From NCBI RefSeq assembly GCF_050624435.1, contig NC_134547.1:28258419-28322418 (forward strand): 64,000 nucleotides of DNA, written 5' to 3'. The position numbers and the translations under genes were made by a program. Origin of the DNA: Tenrec ecaudatus (Eukaryota; Chordata; Mammalia; Afrosoricida; Tenrecidae). The notes beneath the pieces were generated by a model that was not told the DNA's origin, ran no database searches, and saw only the letters and a program-made list of their open reading frames with translations. Below, one piece after another: positions 52,921 through 62,202 of the stretch. The first letter of the stretch is position 1. Every line of letters begins with the position of its first letter.

Positions 52921-54948
52921 AATATTGACAGGATGTGTGCTTGTTCTTGGTCCAGAGATCTCGGTTCTTGTGCTCCCCAGGCAGAACCCCAAAGCCCTGA
53001 CGACCCAGCCCCCTCTCTCACTCATTACTGATCTCAGCTGCAACTCCATGGAGAACCTCCAGCCTGAAGAGTGATGGAGAGTCCTTGGTCCTAGGTCATT
53101 AATTCTCTGGTGACCAAGGTCTCTCCCTCAGGGAGGGTGCTGGTCAGGGTGACTGATTGCAGCTGTTCGGGCTTGGGGGGCTTTGGCCGGTGGAAGGTGT
53201 TGACAGCCTTCCCAAGGGACATGGCACGTGGAGATAGATGACCCCGAGCTGTGGGCTCCAGCTGGGCCGGTGGTGCGAGGTGGCCAGGCCCCTGGGCCCC
53301 CAGGAAGAGACTCCTTCTCTTCCGGCGCCTGGCTTCCTAGGATCTCACAGAAATGGTTCCCTCAGCTCCCTGCCTTGAAACCTCAACACAAATAATTTTC
53401 AATTTGCCTGGGAGTTTCAATCGCACAATCCACTGTTAAATAATAGATTAACTGCCTCTGGGAGAGAAACAAGATTTAAGAAGAAGAAATAAAAAGAAAA
53501 GTAAAATTCAGCACATCAGGTTGGAGAGCAACAATGTGGCTCTCTCTCCTCTCCCTGTTTGCCCACCCTGGCCTAGCCTCCCCCAGGCCAGCAGCCTCTG
53601 CCCTCCACAAGCCTCCACTCCAGGCTCCCTGGTAGCAGAGCACAGGGCACCACTCCTGCTTCACTGGCTCCATCCCCCCTGTGGGGTCTGACTTCTGACC
53701 CTGGCAATCCTTGCCCACCCAGGCAAACAAGGGACTGACAGGCAGGGCAGACAGGCAGATGGCGGCAAGCAGGGGTGATGGCATGAGGGGTGGACGTGGG
53801 TACAGAACGGTGGCATCTCCAGACCCCGGCAGAAGCTGACGAAGGTGTGTCTCCAAAACAGGTCTTGTCTACCTGGAAGTGAGGTAACTGCATCCAGTCA
53901 CCTTCTTCCCCACTGGCCACCCCTTTTCCTGGCCACAGGCTGCCCTGTCACCACAGGAAATGGCTGGTCTCCAATGTCACAGATTCCCGAGGGCAGGGCT
54001 GGAGGTGTGGATTCAGAGCCCATTAGAGACAATAGTATTTAGGGCCGCAGGCAGGGTGAGCTCATTCAGAGTTGAGTCAAAGACTTGGCCAGGGGGCTCT
54101 CCAGCTTAGAGACCTTGCAGAGCAGGAAGAAGTGAAGAAGTTGGAAAGGTCACAACTTCCTGGAGGGCAACCAAGGAAACTGGTGTCTTGGAAACTGGGA
54201 GTGGAAAGCGCCACCAGAAAGAGGGGTGACTAGCAGCGAATGAGGCTGTGAGGGGGCTGTGTCTGGGGGACTCAGAGCGTGGGGTAATTGAGGAGGGCTG
54301 ACAGAGTGGGTACCATGACAGGAAGGCGTTGTGGTGCACTCAGGAGTGAGAGGAAGGCAAGTAGGAGTGGAGGGAGCAGGCCTGGTTTCCTGGGAATGGA
54401 GGGGAAATGGGCCCTAATCACTGGAGCAGCATGTGGGGCTAAGAGCTATTTCCTGCTTATGGAATTTACCTTCCAGAAGCAACAGATTGCTCTCTCAATC
54501 CCAGAATGCTTTGGGAACCTTCCTGGAATTTGCCAGCACTGTATCTCAACATCACCTTTGACATCCTGTATACAAAGTGTACCTTGATAAGATGTGAAAT
54601 CACCCTCCCTGGAGCGGGAGTAAGGGGAGGTCGGTTCTCGATTACAGAAGGCCTTGAGGACACCCCGGCTTGTAATGCCAGCTGGACTTTGGGAAGGTGT
54701 CCGATTCTTACAACGGACACGCGCAGCTGCCTTCCCACTGAGAGGGACAGGCTCGTGGTGCTAGTGAGAGGCAACAAGGGCATGCCAGATGCCTTTGAGG
54801 AGGAGGTCAGGGGGGACCTCAGACAGAAGCAGGGAGGGAGAAGGATGACAGGGCTAGACCTGGGGAGGGTCTGAGATGTCTGTCCTTTCCATTTCTCACC
54901 GTGCACTTTATGGTTCCTGGGAGGTTGCCTGGGTTTCTGAGTGAGGGG
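52921..54948. other. Unique GC-moderate sequence
   Basis: No repeat was recognised. Part of this stretch (about 53330-53520) is AT-richer and repeat-free, which might reflect constraint. Several overlapping open frames on both strands lack domains, and no splice structure was recognised. Confidence 0.35.
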
Positions 54949-54992
54949 TGTGTGTGTGTGTGTGTGCGCACGCGCGTGCGCGTGCATGCACA
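54949..54992 (+). repeat. 44-bp alternating pyrimidine-purine tract (Z-DNA-prone)
   Basis: (TG)n passes into CGCACGCGCGTGCGCGTGCA and ends CACA, without a break in alternation. A further GCGCGCATGCGCGTGC piece lies at about 55042-55057. Confidence 0.9.
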
Positions 54993-55100
54993 AGGTCTTT
55001 GGGTGTGTTTGTGCCTGGGTATGTGAGGATGGGTATGTGTGCGCGCATGCGCGTGCAAACTCAAACACAAGCTATGGTTGTTGTCAGAGAAGGCCTGAAC

Positions 55101-55324
55101 GAGTTGCCCTCAAACTATAGCCTACGGGCCAACATGCAGCCTGCTGAGGACAATTATCCGGCCCACCGGGTGTTTTTTCCCCATTTGTTTTTTTACTTCA
55201 AAATAAGATATGTGCAGTGTGCATAGGAATTTGTTCATAGTTTTTTTTTAATTAAAGTCCGGCCTTCCAACGGGTCTGAGGGACAGTGAACTGGCACCCT
55301 GTTTAAAAAGTTTGAGGACTCCTG
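55101..55324. mobile_element. OC1-like hAT element, second copy
   Basis: About 224 bp share the body of the 17014 copy ('catgcagcctgctgaggac', 'gatatgtgcagtgtgcatag', 'gtccggccttccaac') in the same orientation. The left terminus is degraded (GAGTTGCCCTCAAACT) and the right is AGTTTGAGGACTCCTG. Flanks GGCCTGAAC and GGCCCTGAC could be a decayed target duplication. Confidence 0.72.
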
Positions 55325-57104
55325 GGCCCTGACCTCATCCTCACCTGGAGGGGAATAGAGCCCAAGGGCCCACAGTTGGCGCAGAGGTGAGGTGAGTGGT
55401 GACCAGAGAAGGCCGGGCAGGCTCTGGCAGCGCAGACGGGAAGAGGAAGCATGAGGTGTGAGCTGAGCTCAGGGCACTCTTGGGGCCAGGGAAGGTGATG
55501 GCAGCCCCTCCAGCCCCGGCCGCATAGTCTGACTGACCTCCGGAAGCCTGGGCCCTTCTTGCCCACCAGTCTGCACTTGCATGGGGCCCCTGGGGCCAGC
55601 TGGGAGAGGGTTTGGGGCCTGCTGGTGCAGGAGCCAGCAGGTGACCTCCGTTGTCAGCCGCAGCGTCAGAGTCCTCCGGGCCTTCGGGCGAGGGAGCGCA
55701 CGGGGCCCAGCGGGAGCCGGAGGAAAATGCCTGTCTCCTCGGGTCGGGCCGGCGCACCTGGAGCTGCCCCCAGTCGGGTGTTGCTGCCACCTTGTGGCCC
55801 AGCGAGGAATGCCGGAGCCGCCGCTTAGGAGCAGGGATTCAGCTCCACTTGGTGGCCAAAGGCAGCCCCTGCACCTGTGGACACCTGCCCACTTCCCAGC
55901 CTCCGCGTGTCCCGTGGATGGCCTAGGTGCCGGGGGTGGGGTGGGGCTGGAGGAGGGGTACCAGGATGACTGGCACAGAGCGAGTTTGCTCCGCCGGGTT
56001 GCCGGGGGTAGGATCCCAGCTCCAGCTCCAGTGGCTATGCAACCTCAGTCTCCTTACCTGTAAAGTGGCTGTGGGGAAAGGGCTGCTCCGCACGGCATTA
56101 ACTGCGCGCTCAATTCAGGCAGGCAAACCCAGACACGGTGACAGAACCTCCTAGGTCTTGTGGTTAAGAAGGACTCTTTCTGACTTCGGATCTCTGGCCC
56201 CTTGTCCCAGGCTATAAGCCCACTCTCCGCACTCCTCCTTTAGGGAGTGGGGGAAGCAACAGGGCTATTTGCTTCCATGTGGCCACAGCCTGGCCCTGAC
56301 CCTGGTTAACCCTCCACTACCATCTCACAGCTGAAACCTCGGGTCCCTAGGTTGGCGTCATGTTCTCTTAGCCACTCAGGAAGGAGGGCTCAAGGTGGGC
56401 GAGGTGGGGGGAGGGGTCATCTCAGCCCCTCCTGGGGCAAAGCCCTGGCTGGGAACTTGCTGGGAGCTGCCCCAGGGAGGCCTGAGCTTCAGAGACTAAA
56501 CTGAAGGGCACAGGGGTTAGGCAGGTATTCTTGCAGCTCCATGGTGGAACTGGACGGCTGTCTGCTGTGCTCCGCCTTCAGAGACAAAGGCACACGCTCA
56601 CTCCCTTTCCTGTGCGGACACAGCCTCCTAAGAGCCATCGCTTCCAGGTACCAGGGCAATTTTAAGGCTGGGGGCTGAAGACTTAGGGTTGGGTTTGGGC
56701 CGAGCCTGCTGGCCGCAGTAGGTCTTGCTCTGGGCCACTGAGGGATGAGCGCGCTTATTTCCTGGAAGATGTTCCCGGTGGGGGTCTGTGCTGACTTCGG
56801 TGTGACTTAGGCAGGACTGCTGAGCGGTGGGGGGACAGGCCTGATGAGTCTGCAACCCCAACCTGTTTACATGGAGCCAGGCCTGCAGACTATGGCCAGC
56901 AAGAAACACATTTTCATGTAATGGCCAGGCCACGTATCCAGTGGAAACAAGTGTCAGAAAGCCTTTCTTACTGTTTCTACCAGTTGAGGGATGCGCACTT
57001 ACCCAACCCTCCCAGTTCACAACTGAGGAAGCTTACGAGCCCAGGGGCCAGGCCAGCCTCTCTCATCCTCCTTCACCCGATTCTAACTATGTCAGCAAGA
57101 GGTG
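55325..57104. other. GC-rich unique sequence with a small CpG cluster
   Basis: A short CpG-rich block lies at about 55655-55830, without accompanying gene evidence. Open frames up to 160 codons here are expected from high G+C and show no domain. No repeats were recognised. Confidence 0.35.
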
Positions 57105-57293
57105 CCCAGATGCAAACCAAGACCACACTCACTGCCAACGCATAGCCACCCTATAGGACAAAGTAGAACTGGGTTTCCAATTCTTTATTGGAGCAGAAAG
57201 CCTCTGTTTGGTCCCACAGAGCCACTGGTGGTTTCAAACTTCTGACCTTGAACTTAGCACCCCAATGAGTAACCACTATGCCACCAGGGCCCC
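57105..57293 (-). mobile_element. AfroSINE, minus orientation
   Basis: 'cacactcactgccaacgcat', 'ccctataggacaaagtagaa', 'gccactggtggtttcaaact' and 'ccactatgccaccagggccc' give the inverted element from tail to head. Confidence 0.88.
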
Positions 57294-57504
57294 ACCTAGG
57301 GTGAAAGCGCCGCAGAAATTCTTCAGGTAAGATTGAAACTTAAGCTCTTGGTGGGTCTGCCTCCTGCCATTGCCACCCAGAAGGGAAGGCCCTATTTGCT
57401 GGGTGTTTTGTGTATGTCATCCAGGAGAATCGTCCAACTTAGTCTCCGCTGTCTTAAGAAGGTGACACGCGTGGTGGTGTCCCGTGCTACCTTCCCAACA
57501 CACA

Positions 57505-57600
57505 GGAGCCCTGGTGGTGCTGTAAGAGAAAGGTGAGGCTGTTTGCTCCTGTAAGGAGTTACAGCCTTGAAAACCCTCCATAAGGTCACTCTCAAGCTGA
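57505..57600 (+). mobile_element. AfroSINE with internal deletion
   Basis: It begins 'aggagccctggtggtgctgt' and jumps to 'gtttgctcctgtaaggagtt' and 'agccttgaaaaccctcc'. The anticodon-to-middle portion is deleted. It is directly followed by another AfroSINE. Confidence 0.8.
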
Positions 57601-57601
57601 A

Positions 57602-57792
57602 GAGGAGCCCTGGTGGCATAGTGGGCGTGTACTTACCTGCTAACCACAAGGTCAGTGGTTCAAACTCAGCAGCCACTCTGAAGGAGAAAGATGAGGCTTT
57701 CAACTCCCGTCAAGATTTAGTCTCGGGAACCCCACAGGGACAATTCTACTCTATGAGTCAGAATTGCCTTGATGGCAGCAAGCAATTAGAGC
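57602..57792 (+). mobile_element. AfroSINE, nearly full-length
   Basis: 'gaggagccctggtggcatag', 'tgctaaccacaaggtcagtg', 'gaggctttcaactcccgtca' and 'gccttgatggcagcaagcaa' run in order. The tail is short. Confidence 0.92.
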
Positions 57793-58639
57793 TGAAATTC
57801 TGAGCACCAGGTTTCCAGAAAGCTGTGCTTAGCTACGAAAGCCCAAAACCTATCTGCAATTTCCAGTGGGTTTAGCTTCCTTCCACGGTGTTCCTTCTGC
57901 CCATTGTCCACGGATGTGAAGAGCCGTACCCTCAGTCAGAGTAGGGAGGGGCAATCTCTCTTAAAGGCTGGCCTGGGTGTATTCTTGATGAAGATCACCT
58001 TGCCCTCCTTGGTCAGAAGGCCCCGGGAAAAATCTCCTAACACAACGTCCCAGTCCCAGTCCTGGTCTGGATTCTGCAGTCCCACCTGAAACTGTGATAT
58101 ACTGATCTGCCACCAATCATGCTTCTGTGCGTTTCCCTTGCCTTCCCATATCTTAAGTCTCAGCTCTCTGCAAACGTTTGGATCCCAGTATGACCTTGTG
58201 TCAATGGTCTCCCCATCCAGGTGATATGTCTTTTCTTGTTAAGCCTTAATAAGTGTTCTCTTTAAATCATATTTGAAATCAGGGTGTCTTTTATACCTTA
58301 AAACAGGTCTCTGTGAGTCTAAGTTTCCAGTGCACACAGCACATAACACACACGTTCTCTCTCTCTCCTCCCCTGCCCCCCCCCCCCCCAAGGCAATTCT
58401 GATTGTCTCAGAGCACCCACAGCAGGTGGAGTGGCCCTCCAGCCTCTCCCAGCTGGCCTCCCAGGTGTCTCCTTTGCTGACCAGATGACACAGTGACATT
58501 CTGCCTCCGGCTGAATGACACTTTTCCTGCACTTTGGGCTCTGTCTCATTCTGAACCCGAGCCCGGGGCGGCTGCTTCTGGGTCACGGTTTGTCAGCCCA
58601 CTTCCTCCCCTCACTGAGGAAGTACTGACTGAGGCGGGG
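57793..58639. other. Unique sequence before the minisatellite
   Basis: No repeat was recognised except a C14 run near 58377-58390. No gene was found. Confidence 0.35.
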
Positions 58640-60000
58640 GCCTTGGGTTCCCACCACAGCCCGTCACATGACCCTGTGAGGGGGCTGTTTGAATGGGAAA
58701 GGGCTGTCTGACTCTTATGGTGGTTAACTGTGAGGGGGCTGCCTCACTTAGAGGTGGCTGTCTGGCTGTGAGGGGCCTGAGGTGTCTGTGGGACAGTAAA
58801 GGGACTGCCTGACGAGAGGGAGCTGTCTGATAGTGAGGTGTGTCTGTCTGACTGTAAAGGGACTGCCTGACGAGAGGGAGCTGACAGTGAGGTATGTCTG
58901 TCTGACTGTAAAGGGACTGTGTGACTGGGAGGGGCTGTGACTGGGAGGGGCTGACTGGGAGGGGCTGTGAGACTGGGAGGGGCTGTGAGACTGGGAGGGG
59001 ATGCATGACTGGGAGGGGCTGCGTGACTGGGAGGGGCTGTGTGACTGAGAGGGGCTGTGCGACTGGGAGGGGCTGACTGGGAGGGGCTGTGTGACTAGGA
59101 GGGGGCTGACTGTGAAGGGGCTCTGACTGCAGTGGTGTGACTAGGAGGGGCTGTGTGACTGGGAAGGGCTGACTGGGAGGGGCTGTGAGACTGGGAGGGG
59201 CTGACTGGGAGGGGCTGTGTGACTGGGAGGGGCTGAGACTGGGAGGGGCTGTGAGACTGGGAGGGGCTGTGAGACTGGGAAGGGCTGTGACTGGGAGGGG
59301 CTGTGACTGGGAAGGGCTGACTGGGAGGGGCTGTGAGACTGGGAGGGGCTGTGACTGGGAGGGGTTGCATGACTGGGAGGGGCTGTGAGGCTGGGAGGGG
59401 CTGTGTGACTGGGAGGGGGCTGGCTGTGAAGGGGCTCTGACTGTGCAGTGGCATGACTAGGAGGGCGGTCTGATAGTTAGAGGGAGGTCAAACTGTGAGG
59501 GGGCTCTCTGACTTTGAAGAGGCGGTCTGGTAGGAAGCTGGTTGACTAAGGGTCCTGCCTGACTGAGGAGTCTGTCTGACTCTGAGAAGGTTGCCTTTTA
59601 GGAGCCTGTGTGACTGTGAGGTGTGTTTCTGACTGCGAGGGAGCTAACTGTGAGGGGCTCTTTGAATGGGAAGGGGCTGTATCACTGTGAGGGGGCTGAC
59701 TGAGGCATCTCTCGGACTCTTAGGGGGCTGTCTGGTTGTGAGGGGGGCTGCCTAATGGTGAGGGACTATGCAGGGGCTCTGACTGTGAGGGGCTGCCTGA
59801 CAGTGAAAGGGCCCTCTGACTGTGAGGGGTGTCTGACAGGGGGCTGTCTGACTGTGAGTGGGCTCCCTTTGACGCATCTGGCCAACTGTGAGGGGGGGCT
59901 GTGACTGTGAGGGGACTGACTGAGGCGTCTTCTGTGAGGGGGACTGAGGGGACTGTCTGACTGAGGCTGTCTCACTGTGAGGGGGTGTGTGACTGTTATT
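58640..60000 (+). repeat. G-rich minisatellite (about 15-20 bp units), 1.35 kb
   Basis: Irregular tandem units based on GACTGGGAGGGGCTGTGT and GACTGTGAGGGGGCTGTCT run through the interval, most regular at 58925-59410. A duplicated unit of about 50 bp (TCTGACTGTAAAGGGACTGC...) lies at 58790-58925. GGG/GGGG runs on the plus strand make G-quadruplexes plausible. It lies just past the CHST8 poly(A) site, with the G-rich strand as template for CHST8 read-through. Open frames inside (Pro/Ser/Gln-rich on minus, Gly/Leu-rich on plus) are repeat artefacts. Confidence 0.93.
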
Positions 60001-60164
60001 GGGAACAGCTAGCTCTTTGTCCACCTCACACCCAAGGCCAACCACCCTGTGCTGCCCTGTGGCCTGCAGCACCTGTTTCAGGCCACCTGGGGGAAGGCAG
60101 CTCCACGTGGCATGGACAAGGGCTAGACGCTGTTCCCACACCGCCCTAGGGCAGAGACAGCTGC

Positions 60165-60479
60165 TCTGGAAACCATGTGCTTTATTGAGAAGCGGGTCCC
60201 CAGGGGGTCTCCTGGGGCTGTAGAAAAGCGCACACCGTGTGGTTTGGAAGGAAGCCACCAGACATCCCTTGCTGCCAGGCCCTCAGCCTTTCCTGGTCCT
60301 TGTGCCATTAGGCCGAATGGAGGGAGGGCAGGTAGGATACCTGGAGTGTTCCACTCTATCCCCAGGAGGGAAGGAAAGGGTCCCATCCAAGGACCAGGAC
60401 CTCTGTCCCCCACTTGGGTACGATGCACCCCAACTCCCGTCCTGGGCACAGGAAGCCGGGGCAGGGGCAGGGCCCGCCC
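60165..60479 (-). other. CHST8: CHST8 3' UTR
   Basis: The stretch between the stop codon (60482-60480) and the expected cleavage site is about 315 nt. The end is inferred from the AATAAA at 60186-60181 plus 10-25 nt. A GU-rich GGTGTGGG follows further downstream, which fits a cleavage and polyadenylation site. Confidence 0.75.
60181..60186 (-). terminator. CHST8: CHST8 polyadenylation signal AATAAA
   Basis: TTTATT on the plus strand is AATAAA on the minus strand, about 300 nt past the CHST8 stop. It is the only canonical signal I see close to the stop. Confidence 0.82.
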
Positions 60480-61607
60480 TCAGTACAGGTCTGCAAAGGG
60501 CTTGGAGTAGTTGAACATCAGGTAGTCCATGTAGTAGAAGTCGTAGGCCCGCTGCCGCTGCAGGGTGGAGAGCTGGGCGAAGTACTGGTGGGTGATCCCG
60601 GCCGTGGTCCGTGCCTCCTGCGAGTGCCGGTCCTTGAAGCGGGGGAAGGTCAGGTTCTGGGGCGCCTGGATCAGACTCAGGAAGAAGTTGGCATCGTCCT
60701 CCATGCTTTCAAATTTGCCCACAAAGTCATAGTCGATGAGACAGGGGCTGCAGAGCCTGCTGACGTGGTCCCAGTGGATGTCCATGCCCACGGGCCGGTG
60801 GACATCCAGCAAGTACTGGACAAACTCAGGGAACCTCACTCCAGAGCCGCTCCGCAGCGCCTCCCGTGAGGCGTTGGCCCGGTAGCGGGCCAGGATGGCC
60901 TTGCCGAAGACGGGGTGGTAGTAGCTGTTGGGGTGCTCGAATTTGTCGCGGAAGGCCGAGACGAGCCTCTCGAAGGGCTCGCGCACGAAGAGCATCTTGG
61001 TGTAGGTGCTGAGGCGGTGCAGGATGCCCTGGCGGTCGAAGGTGTCCAGTCGCCGCAGGGCGCTGCTGTAGTGCACCGTGTCGTGCTGGATGTGGCCGGT
61101 GGACGCGGCCAGCCCAGCCAGCACCATGAGCACCCGCTTCCAGTTGGAGCAGCCAGCCTTGGGCACCTCACAGTAGAGCACGCGGTGGCGGTCTTCCACG
61201 AAAATGCGGGACACGTGGCGCGGTGTGATGGCCCGGCGGCTGCCGCTCGCCCGAATCTTGGCACATGCCTCGCGCATCAGCCGCTTGCGTTCCTGCTGCC
61301 TCTGCTGCAGGTGGACCCAGTGGCTGCTCGGCTCCCGGGGGCCCGGCCAGGCCAGCGTGCTGGTCAGGTTGTGGGCAGGGGTGGTGGCAGCAGCTGGCAT
61401 CTTCTTGATGAGCAGCCTCCGCCGCCGCTGCTGGAATCGCAGAGGAGCCCTGGCCTTTGGATGAGGTCCAAGCGGGCCATGCACCAGAGTCCCGTGACTG
61501 TCCCACTGTGTGTTGGGGGCCCTGGGGACCAGACTGGGCCAGCCCCGGGTGTCCCTTTGTGTAGGCGCCTTCAAGTCACCATCCTGGTAACTGCCTGGTG
61601 GGAAGGC
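60480..61607 (-). CDS. CHST8: CHST8 terminal coding exon (GalNAc-4-O-sulfotransferase 1)
   Basis: CHST8 transfers sulfate from PAPS to C-4 of terminal beta-1,4-GalNAc on N-glycans, notably of pituitary glycoprotein hormones, as a type II Golgi membrane enzyme. This exon encodes the last 375 residues and the stop codon. The exon starts with [13 protein letters not shown] after acceptor CTCTTGCCCCAG, in phase 0. Residue numbers are within this exon: a basic stretch [11 protein letters not shown] (59-69), the 5'-phosphosulfate-binding loop [13 protein letters not shown] (146-158), the 3'-phosphate motif [13 protein letters not shown] (208-220), and the C-terminal [20 protein letters not shown] (355-374). 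N-glycosylation sequons are visible at NLT (80), NAS (245), NLT (318) and NYS (366). The whole Sulfotransfer_2 domain is in this exon and intact. CHST8 fits better than the close paralogues CHST9 and CHST13 because the stem block GSYQDGDLK and the [15 protein letters not shown] block are CHST8-like. The stem region (about residues 12-60) is the most diverged part. Confidence 0.96.
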   Translation of the reverse strand, partial: AFPPGSYQDGDLKAPTQRDTRGWPSLVPRAPNTQWDSHGTLVHGPLGPHPKARAPLRFQQRRRRLLIKKMPAAATTPAHNLTSTLAWPGPREPSSHWVHLQQRQQERKRLMREACAKIRASGSRRAITPRHVSRIFVEDRHRVLYCEVPKAGCSNWKRVLMVLAGLAASTGHIQHDTVHYSSALRRLDTFDRQGILHRLSTYTKMLFVREPFERLVSAFRDKFEHPNSYYHPVFGKAILARYRANASREALRSGSGVRFPEFVQYLLDVHRPVGMDIHWDHVSRLCSPCLIDYDFVGKFESMEDDANFFLSLIQAPQNLTFPRFKDRHSQEARTTAGITHQYFAQLSTLQRQRAYDFYYMDYLMFNYSKPFADLY

Positions 61608-62164
61608 CTGGGGCAAGAGTACAATGGTCACCAGGGTGGACAGGACAGCTGAACCCAGGGCCACACATACCAGGCCCTACCTCTTTGGTGGCCTGAGTTC
61701 CACCCTTGGTGAGGGGGAAGGGGGCAGACTGGTTCTGTGGCATGTGCCCTCTTTGTCTCTGGCCTGCTCCTGGCCTAGTGCCCTGCCCACTGTCCCTGTC
61801 CAGCAGAAGGGCTGGCCATGGTCTCGAGCCCACAGTATGGGGACTGCGATGCAACTGTCCTTTTGGCCACAAGATGGTGCAGGCCTCCCAGAAACCTCTG
61901 TGTGGTGGGGTGGGCAGGGAGCTGGAGGCCTGCTGGGGGTTGGTCCTGATTTACTGCCTCTGTTAGCTCAGCCCCGAGCAGCCATCTCATAGCAAAGGGT
62001 AATTCACGGGCCCAGAGCCTCAGGCTTTGTTCCTAAGGCTCCTGGGACGGGCCAGACACATTTTTCTTTCCAAGAATGGATTCAGCCTGAGCTCAGAATG
62101 TGTGCCCTCTCCCTCCCAGTGTCCCCCAGGCTCTGCAGTGGGATTTATGGGACTCAGAACTTAC
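61608..62164 (-). other. CHST8: CHST8 intron before the terminal exon
   Basis: The intron runs from donor GTAAGT (62164-62159) to acceptor CAG (61610-61608) on the minus strand, 557 bp. The sequence is unique with no repeat. The open frame that runs from the terminal exon into the intron (start at 61664) is not the true N-terminus, because a matching micro-exon lies upstream. Confidence 0.85.
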
Positions 62165-62202
62165 GTGGCGCGGTGGCCGGAGCCTGGTGCTGAACTTCAT
62201 TC
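62165..62202 (-). CDS. CHST8: CHST8 38-nt micro-exon (stem region)
   Basis: On the minus strand, acceptor GCTTGCTTTTCAG is followed by 38 nt and donor GTAAGT. It reads (G)-M-K-F-S-T-R-L-R-P-P-R-H, with the first two bases (GA) completing a codon begun in the previous exon. It joins in phase 0 to [12 protein letters not shown]. The product lines up with the CHST8 stem just after the membrane anchor (KF...RPR..H). Both splice sites are strong and the phases fit. It is far too short to show as an open frame. The exon with the cytoplasmic tail and transmembrane helix is not in the window. Confidence 0.85.

Noticed and set aside
55640..55830. Small CpG cluster as a possible second promoter
   Set aside because: Short, with no associated exon structure or recognisable first exon. 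It may be a GC-rich unique segment only.
59095..59454. Pro/Ser/Gln-rich repeat protein on the minus strand in the minisatellite
   Set aside because: The open frame follows from repeat units whose length is often a multiple of three. There is no promoter, splice or domain evidence.
60836..61264. 142-codon minus-strand frame overlapping CHST8 in another frame
   Set aside because: A frame-shifted shadow of the CHST8 exon, compositionally biased (Ser/Ala/Pro), with no similarity to known proteins.
60915..61652. 245-codon open frame on the plus strand across the CHST8 exon
   Set aside because: It is exactly antisense to the conserved CHST8 coding exon, in GC-rich sequence where antisense frames stay open by chance. 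It has no recognisable domain.
61608..61664. Extension of the CHST8 terminal frame to an upstream ATG at 61664
   Set aside because: A strong splice acceptor lies at 61608, and a phase-matched micro-exon upstream encodes the expected stem residues. The extension shows no similarity to the CHST8 N-terminus.
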